DNA of 39,164 nucleotides from Peptoniphilus_A olsenii (GTDB taxonomy: Bacteria; Bacillota; Clostridia; Tissierellales; Peptoniphilaceae). Positions within the stretch are counted from its first letter, which is position 1; each line of letters begins with the position of its first letter. Below are positions 1-7,842 of the stretch, piece after piece. The stretch covers positions 1 to 39,164 of the forward strand of contig NZ_JBEPMA010000018.1 in NCBI RefSeq assembly GCF_040545475.1. Direction: 5' to 3'. Below the pieces are notes generated by a model. It worked only from the letters and a program-made list of their open reading frames with translations, ran no database searches and was not told the DNA's origin. The position numbers and the translations under genes are program-made.

Positions 1-309
1 TCCGCTCGGAATGACAGTTGTGGGGGGTTGTCTTGTATATGCATTTCATTTCTTAATAGCTTTTCTTTTTATTTTTCAAAAAAATCTTATATTTGCTTTT
101 ACAAAACTACCCCTCTATAGGCAGATTCCCCACTCTTCGAGTACACGACGACTTTCTAAACCCTTCGGCTTTTCCGCTCGGAATGACAGTTGCGGGGGTT
201 GTCTTGTATATGCATTTCATTTCTTAATAGCTTTTCTTTTTATTTTTCAAAAAAATCTTATATTTGTTTTTATAAAGCAATTCCTATACGGGCAGATTTC
301 TCAATTATC
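1..309. repeat. Imperfect ~171-bp tandem repeat, array continues off left edge
   Basis: The segment starting at 1 (tccgctcggaatgacag) recurs at 173 and stays near-identical for about 100 bp (1-100 versus 173-271), with a T/C change and one fewer G in the G-run. It then diverges but remains alignable to about 138/309. Between the copies (about 130-190) lies a GC-richer stretch whose minus strand reads CTGTCATTCCGAGCGG... through to a GGGGAATCTGCC end. This looks like the intergenic repeats found in many copies in some bacterial genomes. The single long reading frame through the region simply translates the repeat twice and has no start context, so it is not called as a gene. It lies just downstream of the metA/aspartokinase stop, and no other terminator is visible there. 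Confidence 0.8.
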
Positions 310-311
310 TC

Positions 312-2111
312 TTAAATATTACTTATTTCTGTCCCTTCAAAGTCCGGATTATTTGTGTTTAAAACTTTTATCTTTATATTTTTATCTCGAGCTGGTTTTA
401 TTGCATCTCTTTGATAAACCTCCGCTCCAGACTCTATAATTTCGTCTAATTCATCATAAGTTAAATGCTGAAAGCTTTTGGCATTTTTATTTTTATTAGG
501 ATCCTCTGTCATCACTCCATCTACATCTGTCCAGTTTTCGTAAATTTCAGAATTTAAGGCACTAGCTACAATTGAGCCAGTATAGTCTGAACCTCCTCTT
601 TCAAATATTTTTATATTTCCATTTTCATCAGACCCGTAAAATCCGGGTATTACAACTTTTTTACCTTTTGCAATACTTTTTCTTATTAGTTCAACACTTC
701 TTACCGTGTCAACTATCCCATTGTAGTCAAATTTTATCAATTCTTTTGCATCTACAAATTCATAATCTAAATACAAAGACATGAGTTTTGCATTTAAATA
801 TTCTCCTCTACTTATTATAAAATCACGTGATGAAGATTTTTCAATTTGTAAAAATACATTGTTTAATTCTCTAGAAAATTCCTGTTCAACTTTTAAATCT
901 TCTGCTATATTCTCAAATCTTAGTTTTACTTTGTCTAAATAACTAGAAATCATATTTTCTTTTAATTTTATTTCTTTTTTCAGTCTCTTTAATACAATTT
1001 CCAATTCGTTTAAGTCATCTCTGATTTTAGATATTTCTATCAAATCATCTGTAACTTTGATATCATCTTTATTTCTCTTCCCAGGAGCAGATACAACTAT
1101 GACATCTGTGTCTTTTTTGGAATTAATAATTTCTTTTACCTTGTTAAATTTATCGGCATCACTTAATGAAGATCCTCCAAATTTAGAAACTTTTTTCTTT
1201 TGAATTTCATTTAAATAAAATGGTGTTTCCTGGTAAACACAATAGTTTAACCAATTTGAAAAGAATAAATTGCCATTTGAACGCCATCTCACTTTTATAC
1301 CATTATCAGGATTATCATTTTTGTAATAATTTTTAGGCAAAGCAATGTTTAAACCCTTAGATAAATCTCTTAGATATTCTTTTTCAAGGATATCTTTATC
1401 ATATTCCCAATGACCAAATGAAAAAATAAATCTGTTATCTTTAGTTGTTGCTAGTGATACCCCTGTATCTGATCTATGGGCAAGAACATCTAAATCTTTA
1501 ACTTTTAAAATATCTTCGTAATTGACCCTACTATGTCTTGAATGAGGGACATAAAAGTCATCATCAAACCCTTTCAATAGTTTGCTATCTTGTAAAACTT
1601 CGTATTCGAATACTCCAAAAATTTTCTCAGAAGTGACTTTGCTTTTTATTCCATAATAATAATGCAGAGCAGCTTGAGCCGACCAACATATAAACATTGT
1701 AGAATATACATTAGTCTTTGCAAAATCAAAGATTTCTTTTAATTCTTCCCAATATTTTATATCTTCATAAGCCAAGGTCTCCACCGGAGCCCCTGTAACT
1801 ATCATTGCATCGTATTTATTATTTTTAATTTCATCATATGTTTTGTAAAACTTTTGAAGATGATTTATTGAAGTATTTTTTCCTTCGTATGAATTCATTC
1901 TAATTAAGTCAATTTTTATTTGAAGAGCTGAGTTTGTAAGCATTCTCAAAATTTGAACTTCTGTCTCTTCTTTTTTGGGCATCAAGTTAACTATGGCAAT
2001 ATTTATTGGTCGTATATCCTGCGAATTTGCTCTTTCTTCTTCCATTGTAAATATTTTTTCTTGTTCTAGTATATCTTCTCCAATTAAATTTTGGGGTATT
2101 ATTAATGGCAT
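312..2111 (-). CDS. Fusion of homoserine O-acetyltransferase (MetA) with catalytic-only aspartokinase
   Basis: A 599-residue two-domain protein. Residues 1-~303 are a full-length MetA: the nucleophile Cys142 sits in FICWSAQAA, Lys163 in SEKIFGVF, and the His234/Glu236 pair in SFGHWEYD. Glu111 (GAPVETL) is the residue known to favour acetyl-CoA over succinyl-CoA, so O-acetylhomoserine is the expected product and feeds the upstream metY. Residues ~307-599 are an aspartokinase: KFGGSS at 310-315, SRGEYLNAK, and ERGGSDYTGS with WTDVDGV. It converts aspartate to aspartyl phosphate, the first step of the same pathway. Almost no linker separates the domains, and the kinase stops after its catalytic fold with no ACT regulatory domains. 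The start has an AAGGAG site. The gene is 23 bp downstream of metY, in the same T-box-controlled transcript. Domain identities are secure; the regulatory consequences are inference. Confidence 0.9.
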   Translation of the reverse strand: MPLIIPQNLIGEDILEQEKIFTMEEERANSQDIRPINIAIVNLMPKKEETEVQILRMLTNSALQIKIDLIRMNSYEGKNTSINHLQKFYKTYDEIKNNKYDAMIVTGAPVETLAYEDIKYWEELKEIFDFAKTNVYSTMFICWSAQAALHYYYGIKSKVTSEKIFGVFEYEVLQDSKLLKGFDDDFYVPHSRHSRVNYEDILKVKDLDVLAHRSDTGVSLATTKDNRFIFSFGHWEYDKDILEKEYLRDLSKGLNIALPKNYYKNDNPDNGIKVRWRSNGNLFFSNWLNYCVYQETPFYLNEIQKKKVSKFGGSSLSDADKFNKVKEIINSKKDTDVIVVSAPGKRNKDDIKVTDDLIEISKIRDDLNELEIVLKRLKKEIKLKENMISSYLDKVKLRFENIAEDLKVEQEFSRELNNVFLQIEKSSSRDFIISRGEYLNAKLMSLYLDYEFVDAKELIKFDYNGIVDTVRSVELIRKSIAKGKKVVIPGFYGSDENGNIKIFERGGSDYTGSIVASALNSEIYENWTDVDGVMTEDPNKNKNAKSFQHLTYDELDEIIESGAEVYQRDAIKPARDKNIKIKVLNTNNPDFEGTEISNI

Positions 2112-2134
2112 TTTTAACTCCTTAGATAAATTAA

Positions 2135-3415
2135 TTAAATTTCTGCAAAAGCTTTTTCTAAATCTTCTATAATGTCATCTACATTTTCTATTCCAATTGA
2201 CAGCCTCACCATATTAGGAAGTATTCCACTTTCAAGCTGTGCCTTCTCACTTAATTGTCTGTGAGTCATGCTCGCTGGGTGTAGTGCATGACTTCTAGTA
2301 TCAGCCACATGGACAACCAATGAAACTAATCTGAGACTATTAATCCATTTTTTTGTTTCTTTAATATTTCCTTTAACTCCAAAGGATATTACTCCACTTG
2401 CTCCTTTTGGCAAATATTTTTTTGCAATTTCGTAAGAGTTTGAACTTTCTAATAAAGGATAATGTACCCACTCTACCTTTTCATGTCCTTCTAAAAACTT
2501 AGCAATTTTTAATGCATTCTCTGAATGTCTTTCCATTCTAAGTGCCAATGTTTCCGTCCCTAAATTCATAATAAATGCGTTAAATGGACTAAGTGTGGTT
2601 CCAAAATCTCTGAGATAAACTACTCTTGTTTTTGTAATATATGCTGCATCTTTAAAAGTTTCAGTGTAACTAAGTCCATGATAATTTGGATCTTTATCTG
2701 TCAAACAAGAAAATTTTCCATTATTCCAATTAAATTTACCGGAATCTATTATTAATCCACCTACACTTGTAGCATGACCGTCAATATATTTTGTAGCAGA
2801 ATGTGTCACTATATCCGCTCCAAATTCTATTGGTCTACATAGAAAAGGTGTAGCAAAAGTATTATCAACTATTAGTGGAATATCATGATTATGAGCGATA
2901 TTTGCTATCTTTTCTATATCCAAAACTTCCACTCCAGGATTACCTATAGTCTCACCAAATATAAGTTTAGTTTTGTCATCAATTGCATCTTCTAATTTTT
3001 GAAAATCATTTAGCGGAACAAATTTTGTTTTTATTCCAAATTTTTCAAGTGTCGAACCAAGAAGTGTGTAAGTGCCACCGTATATATTATTTAATGCAAC
3101 GATATTTTCGCCACCCGCACAAATTGTGAGAACTGCCAATAAATTAGCAGCTTGGCCTGAAGATGTAGCAACAGAAGCTACTCCACCTTCTAATTTTGCA
3201 ATTTTTTCTTCCAAAACTGCAACTGTCGGGTTAGAAATACGAGAATACATATGTCCTTCTTTTTCTAAATCAAATAGTGCCGCTACTTCATCTGCATCGT
3301 CATATTTAAATGTAGTAGACTGCACTATTGGTGCTATTCGTGGTTCTCCATTTTTGGGTTCATATCCTGCTTGCACACATAAACTTTCTAAATTTAAATT
3401 TTCTAAATTTGACAT
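2135..3415 (-). CDS. metY: O-acetylhomoserine aminocarboxypropyltransferase (O-acetylhomoserine sulfhydrylase)
   Basis: A 426-residue PLP enzyme of the Cys/Met metabolism family. It makes homocysteine from O-acetylhomoserine and sulfide in the cytoplasm. The PLP lysine is Lys209 in SATKYIDGH. The phosphate-binding Tyr57/Arg59 pair is in MYSRISNPT, and Asp184 is in IVDNTFATP. The length and the insertion after the PLP lysine (about 225-250) match MetY rather than the shorter cystathionine synthases and lyases. The ATG at 3415 has a GGAGGT site six bases upstream. It is the first gene after the Met T-box and is followed by the MetA-aspartokinase fusion, which supplies its O-acetylhomoserine substrate. 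Confidence 0.93.
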   Translation of the reverse strand: MSNLENLNLESLCVQAGYEPKNGEPRIAPIVQSTTFKYDDADEVAALFDLEKEGHMYSRISNPTVAVLEEKIAKLEGGVASVATSSGQAANLLAVLTICAGGENIVALNNIYGGTYTLLGSTLEKFGIKTKFVPLNDFQKLEDAIDDKTKLIFGETIGNPGVEVLDIEKIANIAHNHDIPLIVDNTFATPFLCRPIEFGADIVTHSATKYIDGHATSVGGLIIDSGKFNWNNGKFSCLTDKDPNYHGLSYTETFKDAAYITKTRVVYLRDFGTTLSPFNAFIMNLGTETLALRMERHSENALKIAKFLEGHEKVEWVHYPLLESSNSYEIAKKYLPKGASGVISFGVKGNIKETKKWINSLRLVSLVVHVADTRSHALHPASMTHRQLSEKAQLESGILPNMVRLSIGIENVDDIIEDLEKAFAEI

Positions 3416-3433
3416 TTAATTACCTCCAGATAA

Positions 3434-3690
3434 TAAAAAAACTCCCGTCCCCTAAAGGACGAGAGCAAAACTCGTGTTACCACCTTAATTTATTCTTATT
3501 TCACAACAAGAACCTCTTCAGGTACTATCATACCCTATCTCTATAACGGGAGAACCCGTAAATATCTAAATATCGATATTTCCCAGCCAAAAGACCATGT
3601 TCCCCAATCTTCTAAATACTTCTCTCACCAAACGAAGCTCTCTGTGATTTTTTCAAAAAGGTACTCTTCTTTTCAATGGTTTTTATATTG
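3434..3690 (-). promoter_or_regulatory. T-box leader with methionine (AUG) specifier and terminator
   Basis: On the minus strand the leader has T-box hallmarks in order. An AGTA segment (GAAGAGTACC, near 3660) is followed by an AGAGAG...GGTGAGAGAAG distal stem I (about 3615-3645). A specifier region GGGGAACATGGTC follows with ATG at 3598-3596. The T-box sequence AAGGTGGTAACACG is at 3486-3473. An intrinsic terminator (3434-3466) has the stem CTCTCGTCC/GGACGGGAG followed by seven T. Uncharged tRNA-Met is expected to pair with the specifier and the T-box bulge and permit readthrough into metY. The specifier codon matches the methionine-pathway function of both downstream genes. Confidence 0.92.
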
Positions 3691-3696
3691 TTTAGT

Positions 3697-3726
3697 ATTC
3701 TACTACAAATCTATATTTAAAGTCAA
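3697..3726 (-). promoter_or_regulatory. Promoter of the T-box / metY operon
   Basis: On the minus strand, a -35 TTGACT (3726-3721) and -10 TAGAAT (3702-3697) are separated by 18 bp. They place the transcript start at about 3690, just ahead of T-box stem I. This is the only good sigma-A-type match in the gap between metY and the pyruvate kinase gene. Confidence 0.7.
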
Positions 3727-3739
3727 GCAAATTTTTGAA

Positions 3740-5248
3740 TTATTTTTTGTCCAATTTTGCAATATTTAATGCTCTAAGCTGAGGGGTCTTTTTATATTGG
3801 TGAATTTCAACATTTTTTAATATATCAACTAACATCTTCAAAGCTTCATTTAGAAACTCACCTTTATTTAACATTATACATTCGGCAAGAGAACCTTCAA
3901 CTACATCTGTAATTTCAGCACGAGTTGGTATACCATTTTCTACTAAATTTGCAAAAACTTCTGTAGCCCATACTACTGGAATATTAGCTGCTTCACAAAC
4001 CCAAGATATTTCTTGTTGTAATTCTGCAAGTCTAATATATCCTACTTCAACAGCTAAATCACCACGTGCAATCATTATAGAGAATGGGTTTTTGCTTGCA
4101 CCTGCCAAAATTATTTCAGCAACATTCTCCACTCCAGATAAAGTTTCAATCTTAGCCATTACTGATTTTTCTTTCATATCATCACCCAAGATTTTTTGCA
4201 ATTCATCTTGAATTATAAATATATCCTCTTTAGATCTAATAAAAGAAAAACAAATTATATCTGCCCATTTAGAAACAATTTTTAAATCTTCTAAATCTTT
4301 TTCGCTTAAAATATCTATCTTAAAATCGGTGTCAGGAAAATTTAAGCCCTTTTCTGGTTTTATACGAATGCTTTCTCCATTTACATTTTCTACACCAAGA
4401 AATGCACCATTTTCATATATTTCCTCAACATCTGCTTCCACAATTCCATCATCAATTCGTACTCTATCTCCCACTTTTAAAGAATCAAAAACTTGGGGAA
4501 CTGTGGTTCCCAATACGACTTTAGCCTTTGAATTAATCTCTTCAAGTTTAGGAATCTCTCTTACTATTTGAATTAAATCTCCTTTTGAAACTTTGGGTTT
4601 TTTCTCTCTAGTCCATACCCAGTCAACTCTTATTTTCGGCCCACATATATCAAATTGAACTTTGACTTCTTTGTTTAACTTTGCAGATGCTTTTTTTACA
4701 TTGTTGACCATCTTTTGCCAAATCTTTTCGTTATCATGAGAGCAATTAATTCTGGCAACATTCATTCCATTTTCAACTAAATCTTCTACAAATTTATAGT
4801 CATGAGCACATTCTGTGGCGAGAGTAACCATAATTCTGGTTTCATAGTCTTTGGCTTTTGGTCCGAAAATTTCTTCTGTATTTTTTTCGAGTCTCTTTCT
4901 TCCATCCCTAAATTCTTCTAGAGGTGGATGTTTAAAATCTTCAGTAGAATCAGACAAATCAGCCAGAGTTGCAAGCAAAGATTCCAGTGTCGATAAAGTC
5001 TTTGATTCCAATCGTCCAAGTGACGATAGCCCCCAAGGTATTAAAGCATTTTGTATACTTCTAATATCAATTTGTCTAAGTGTTAAATAATAAAGAAGAT
5101 TTTTGGCAGAATCTTTAAACTCTTCTCTAGAAATTTTATCTTCCCATTTTTTATATTCTTCGTTACCTCCTTTAAGTACAAATTTATATAGAGCATATAT
5201 TTCTCGAAACAAATCTTCGGTACTTTTATAACCTAATTCAAAACGCAT
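3740..5248 (-). CDS. Atypical pyruvate kinase with N-terminal extension and no C-terminal domain
   Basis: A 502-residue protein. Residues ~137-490 follow the pyruvate kinase barrel: TRIMVTLATE at the start, Arg166/Asn168/Ser170/His171 (ARINCSH), GPKIR (203-207), an inserted B domain (~210-305), Lys366/Glu368 (AKIETL), ARGDL with Asp397, and Thr429 (VVWATE), then PTRAE. Nucleotide, metal and PEP-binding residues are therefore retained, so transfer of phosphate from PEP to ADP is plausible. Two things are unusual: a 130-residue N-terminal extension containing LGLSSLGR-like sequence (GLSSLGRLES, 73-82), and the absence of the C-terminal allosteric/PEP-utiliser region. Longer pyruvate-kinase-like proteins with a similar N-terminal motif exist in other bacteria, so this is probably a second, divergent kinase rather than the main Pyk. 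It is monocistronic as far as can be seen. Confidence 0.75.
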   Translation of the reverse strand: MRFELGYKSTEDLFREIYALYKFVLKGGNEEYKKWEDKISREEFKDSAKNLLYYLTLRQIDIRSIQNALIPWGLSSLGRLESKTLSTLESLLATLADLSDSTEDFKHPPLEEFRDGRKRLEKNTEEIFGPKAKDYETRIMVTLATECAHDYKFVEDLVENGMNVARINCSHDNEKIWQKMVNNVKKASAKLNKEVKVQFDICGPKIRVDWVWTREKKPKVSKGDLIQIVREIPKLEEINSKAKVVLGTTVPQVFDSLKVGDRVRIDDGIVEADVEEIYENGAFLGVENVNGESIRIKPEKGLNFPDTDFKIDILSEKDLEDLKIVSKWADIICFSFIRSKEDIFIIQDELQKILGDDMKEKSVMAKIETLSGVENVAEIILAGASKNPFSIMIARGDLAVEVGYIRLAELQQEISWVCEAANIPVVWATEVFANLVENGIPTRAEITDVVEGSLAECIMLNKGEFLNEALKMLVDILKNVEIHQYKKTPQLRALNIAKLDKK

Positions 5249-5299
5249 AATTACAACTCCTATTCTTAAAATATGTATCGCTATTTAATAGATTTCCCA

Positions 5300-5335
5300 T
5301 TTAATAAAGCTCAAACGTTTTATCGTTTTATTAAA
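5300..5335. promoter_or_regulatory. Interrupted inverted repeat between divergent genes
   Basis: TTTAATA (5300-5306) pairs with TATTAAA (5329-5335), and AAACG pairs with CGTTT inside it, with a six-base asymmetric bulge. It lies between the divergent pyruvate kinase and thioredoxin-like genes, so it could be an operator or simply an AT-rich hairpin. No T-run follows on either side. Confidence 0.3.
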
Positions 5336-5444
5336 GTAAATTCTTTGTAAAATGTATTGTAAATTTCCTAATTCGCTCTAAATTGCTAAAAAAATTGTGT
5401 TAATGGGTATAATCATTTAAAAAGATAGCAAAGGGTTGATGATA

Positions 5445-5780
5445 ATGAAAGAAATAAAAAGTTATGAGGAATTAACTCAGAAAATAAATGGAGAAGACTT
5501 ATTCCTTTTATATGCTACTATGCCCTATTGCCCCGTTTGTCACAGTGATTTGCCAAAAATTATAAAACTTGCAGCCGAATCCAAAATCGATTTATATAAA
5601 ATTAATTTATATGAAGTTCCAAAAGCTCAAGGACAATTATCACTGATGAGTGCACCTTGTGTGATAATTTTTTTCAAAGGTCGAGAATGGCATAGACAAG
5701 CACGAATAATAAATTTTAAGATTTTAAAATCAAAAATTACAAAACTTAAAGATAATATAAATTCTTCATCTTATCTTTAA
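5445..5780 (+). CDS. Thioredoxin-like protein with CPVC active site
   Basis: A 111-residue thioredoxin-fold protein. The redox motif is MPYCPVCHSDLP, preceded by a beta strand (LFLLYAT) and followed by the typical cis-proline strand (SAPCVIIFF), where the residue before the proline is Ala. It has no signal peptide, so it is probably a cytoplasmic disulfide reductase or thiol sensor; the partner is unknown. The AAAGGG site at 5430-5435 is too close to the TTG (5436) or ATG (5439) but nine bases from the ATG at 5445, which is chosen. A TATAAT at 5408-5413 is a likely -10. It precedes the CHAD-domain gene by 42 bp and may be co-transcribed with it. Confidence 0.8.
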   Translation: MKEIKSYEELTQKINGEDLFLLYATMPYCPVCHSDLPKIIKLAAESKIDLYKINLYEVPKAQGQLSLMSAPCVIIFFKGREWHRQARIINFKILKSKITKLKDNINSSSYL

Positions 5781-5822
5781 TTATGTAATTTTTATCGCTA
5801 TATTTCATAGGAGGAAAGTATA

Positions 5823-7070
5823 ATGTTATTGCGACTTAGTCTAGATGATTTAACAAATTTTGATAAAGATACGCCCGAAAAAATTGAGCGCAAAGAAAAA
5901 AGAATAAAAGCACTTGGACTAGCCCTACCTGAAGGTGATAAAACTTTATACTATGAAAATAGTTTTATTAAAGAAGCAAGAAAAGTGTCAAGATTATTTG
6001 GCGATACGAAGATGCGAGCAATATCTAAACTTACAAAAATAGAGCCAAATTCAAATATAATTATTATAGATAAACCCGAAAATTTAACCAAAGATTTATT
6101 AGAAAAAACTGGCGAAGAGGTGTCTTTTGATAAATCTATGGCTGTTCTTAGCTCCGTTGGAGAAAGTGGGAAAGAAACTGTACTTTGGAAACTAGACTCT
6201 AAAAAATGGATATACTTTGCTTATCCAAAAGAGGAAATATCTAAAATTCGAGAAAATGAAATAAGCTTGAAAGATATCATCAAACCACAAATAGAAAACA
6301 GCTACAATAAGATTAAAAAGAATTTAGATTATTTTATCGAAAAACCTGATGATATTGAATCCGTCCATAAATACAGAGTATCGATTAGAAGCTTTAGAGC
6401 TTTGGTATCTATGTTAAAACCTGTTATGAGCAAAAAAGCTTATCGCACAGTTCAAAACATATTTAGGGACAAAGCACAGGATGCTGCTAGATTAAGAGAA
6501 CTCGATGTATTGATAAATAGATGGGAAGATATCCGCAACCAAGATGAAATTAATTTGCTAAAAGCCCTTCAAAAAGAAAGAAAACACGAGCAACAAAGAC
6601 TTTTCAGAAATTTAACAAACCCAAGGACCAAAGAAGAGTTTGTCAGTGGAATTAATCTATTGTTACACGAACTTAAAAAATCAAAATGGAAAAAAATTGA
6701 TGGAATCAAACTATTAGATAATAGATTAAATTCATGGTACAATTACGCACTAGAATCACTTTGGGAAATGGAAAAGTTTAATTTCCCCTATGTTCACAAA
6801 ATTAGAATTAAGAGTAAAAAATACAGATATGTAGCTGAATACTTCGACGAATATCTAACTGATGAACAATCCGAGAGATATAATCTTTCTAAAGATAGAC
6901 AAAAAGTCCTTGGACAAATTACCGATGCAATACGAAATCAAGAAGCTGTAAAAGAATTGTTCCCTATATTGAGTGTCAATGCATTTAGGGAGGCAAAAAA
7001 ATTTATCGCAACTGAAAGAACTAGAGAAAAGGAATTATTAGAGAGTTTAGAACTCAAGAAAAGCAGATAA
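5823..7070 (+). CDS. CHAD domain protein
   Basis: A 415-residue protein. The C-terminal ~260 residues form a CHAD helical domain: a first helix with HKYRVSIRSFRAL, basic helices through RRELD-like LRELDVLINRW, and a closing KIRIKSKKYRYVAEYF segment. Conserved histidines plus many Arg/Lys residues are typical of CHAD, a family that binds inorganic polyphosphate. The N-terminal ~145 residues contain no clear CYTH triphosphatase signature, unlike many CHAD proteins, and I do not recognise them. A GGAGG site lies eight bases before the ATG. The location between a thioredoxin-like and an MgtC-like gene suggests stress or phosphate/ion homeostasis, but this is inference. Confidence 0.85.
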   Translation: MLLRLSLDDLTNFDKDTPEKIERKEKRIKALGLALPEGDKTLYYENSFIKEARKVSRLFGDTKMRAISKLTKIEPNSNIIIIDKPENLTKDLLEKTGEEVSFDKSMAVLSSVGESGKETVLWKLDSKKWIYFAYPKEEISKIRENEISLKDIIKPQIENSYNKIKKNLDYFIEKPDDIESVHKYRVSIRSFRALVSMLKPVMSKKAYRTVQNIFRDKAQDAARLRELDVLINRWEDIRNQDEINLLKALQKERKHEQQRLFRNLTNPRTKEEFVSGINLLLHELKKSKWKKIDGIKLLDNRLNSWYNYALESLWEMEKFNFPYVHKIRIKSKKYRYVAEYFDEYLTDEQSERYNLSKDRQKVLGQITDAIRNQEAVKELFPILSVNAFREAKKFIATERTREKELLESLELKKSR

Positions 7071-7130
7071 GTTTTAATGTATATAATATAGTTTTCAAGA
7101 TTTCCATAAATATATAAAGGAATGATTGAA

Positions 7131-7805
7131 ATGATTGTAAGAGAACTGAATTTATGGGAAGTATTTATTAGAATATTTCTCTCTATGATATTAGGTGGAA
7201 TAATAGGAATCGACAGAAGTTTAAAAAATAGACCTGCTGGAATGAGAACACATATGCTTGTCTCAATTGGAGCATGCCTTGTAATGCTTATAAACCAATA
7301 TATATATCAAGAATTTAAAACATCAGATCCCGCTAGAATGGGTGCTCAAGTTGTAAGTGGAATTGGATTTTTGGGAGCTGGAACAATAATAATTTCGCAT
7401 CATCGGAAAATCACTGGACTTACTACTGCTGCAAGCTTATGGGCATCAGCATCTGTAGGATTAGCCCTTGGTATAGGCTTTTATGAAGCTGCATTAATTG
7501 GCGGGGCAGCAATATTTGCATCCGTTTCATTACTTCTTAATCTAGATGATAAAATAGATAAATTACAAAAAGATATAGAAATTTACGTTGAACTTCACAA
7601 CGGATGCACATTAAAAGATTTTTTGCACCTAATGTATCACAATGGGTATAAGGTTAGCCAAGTTCAAATGCCAGATAATAATATTAAATCAAAACACATT
7701 ACTATGTTTACATGCCTTATTAAATCAGATGAGAGAATTTTTCAAACGCATTTAATAGAAGTTTTAGAAAATGCCTATGAAGTTGCTGACTATGAAATAT
7801 TATAA
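7131..7805 (+). CDS. MgtC/SapB family membrane protein
   Basis: A 224-residue protein. It has an N-terminal MgtC-type membrane domain (~4-5 helices, residues 10-140) with the family signature GIIGIDRSLKNRPAGMRTH and the GIGFLGAGTII segment, then a ~75-residue soluble C-terminal domain. MgtC-like proteins act in the inner membrane in adaptation to low Mg2+ and phosphate/ATP homeostasis; the exact activity is not settled by sequence. The AAAGG at 7116-7120 is ten bases from the ATG at 7131 but only one base from the ATG at 7122, so the former is chosen. It is convergent with a corA-type Mg2+ transporter gene, separated by a short AT-only inverted repeat (about 7811-7845) that could terminate both. 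Confidence 0.87.
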   Translation: MIVRELNLWEVFIRIFLSMILGGIIGIDRSLKNRPAGMRTHMLVSIGACLVMLINQYIYQEFKTSDPARMGAQVVSGIGFLGAGTIIISHHRKITGLTTAASLWASASVGLALGIGFYEAALIGGAAIFASVSLLLNLDDKIDKLQKDIEIYVELHNGCTLKDFLHLMYHNGYKVSQVQMPDNNIKSKHITMFTCLIKSDERIFQTHLIEVLENAYEVADYEIL

Positions 7806-7842
7806 ATACTAAAAAATATTAAAATTAAAATTTAATAATATT

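Noticed and set aside
11..439. Plus-strand 142-codon open frame across the left-edge repeat
   Set aside because: It translates the tandem repeat twice, has no ribosome-binding site, and runs antisense into the MetA-aspartokinase gene.
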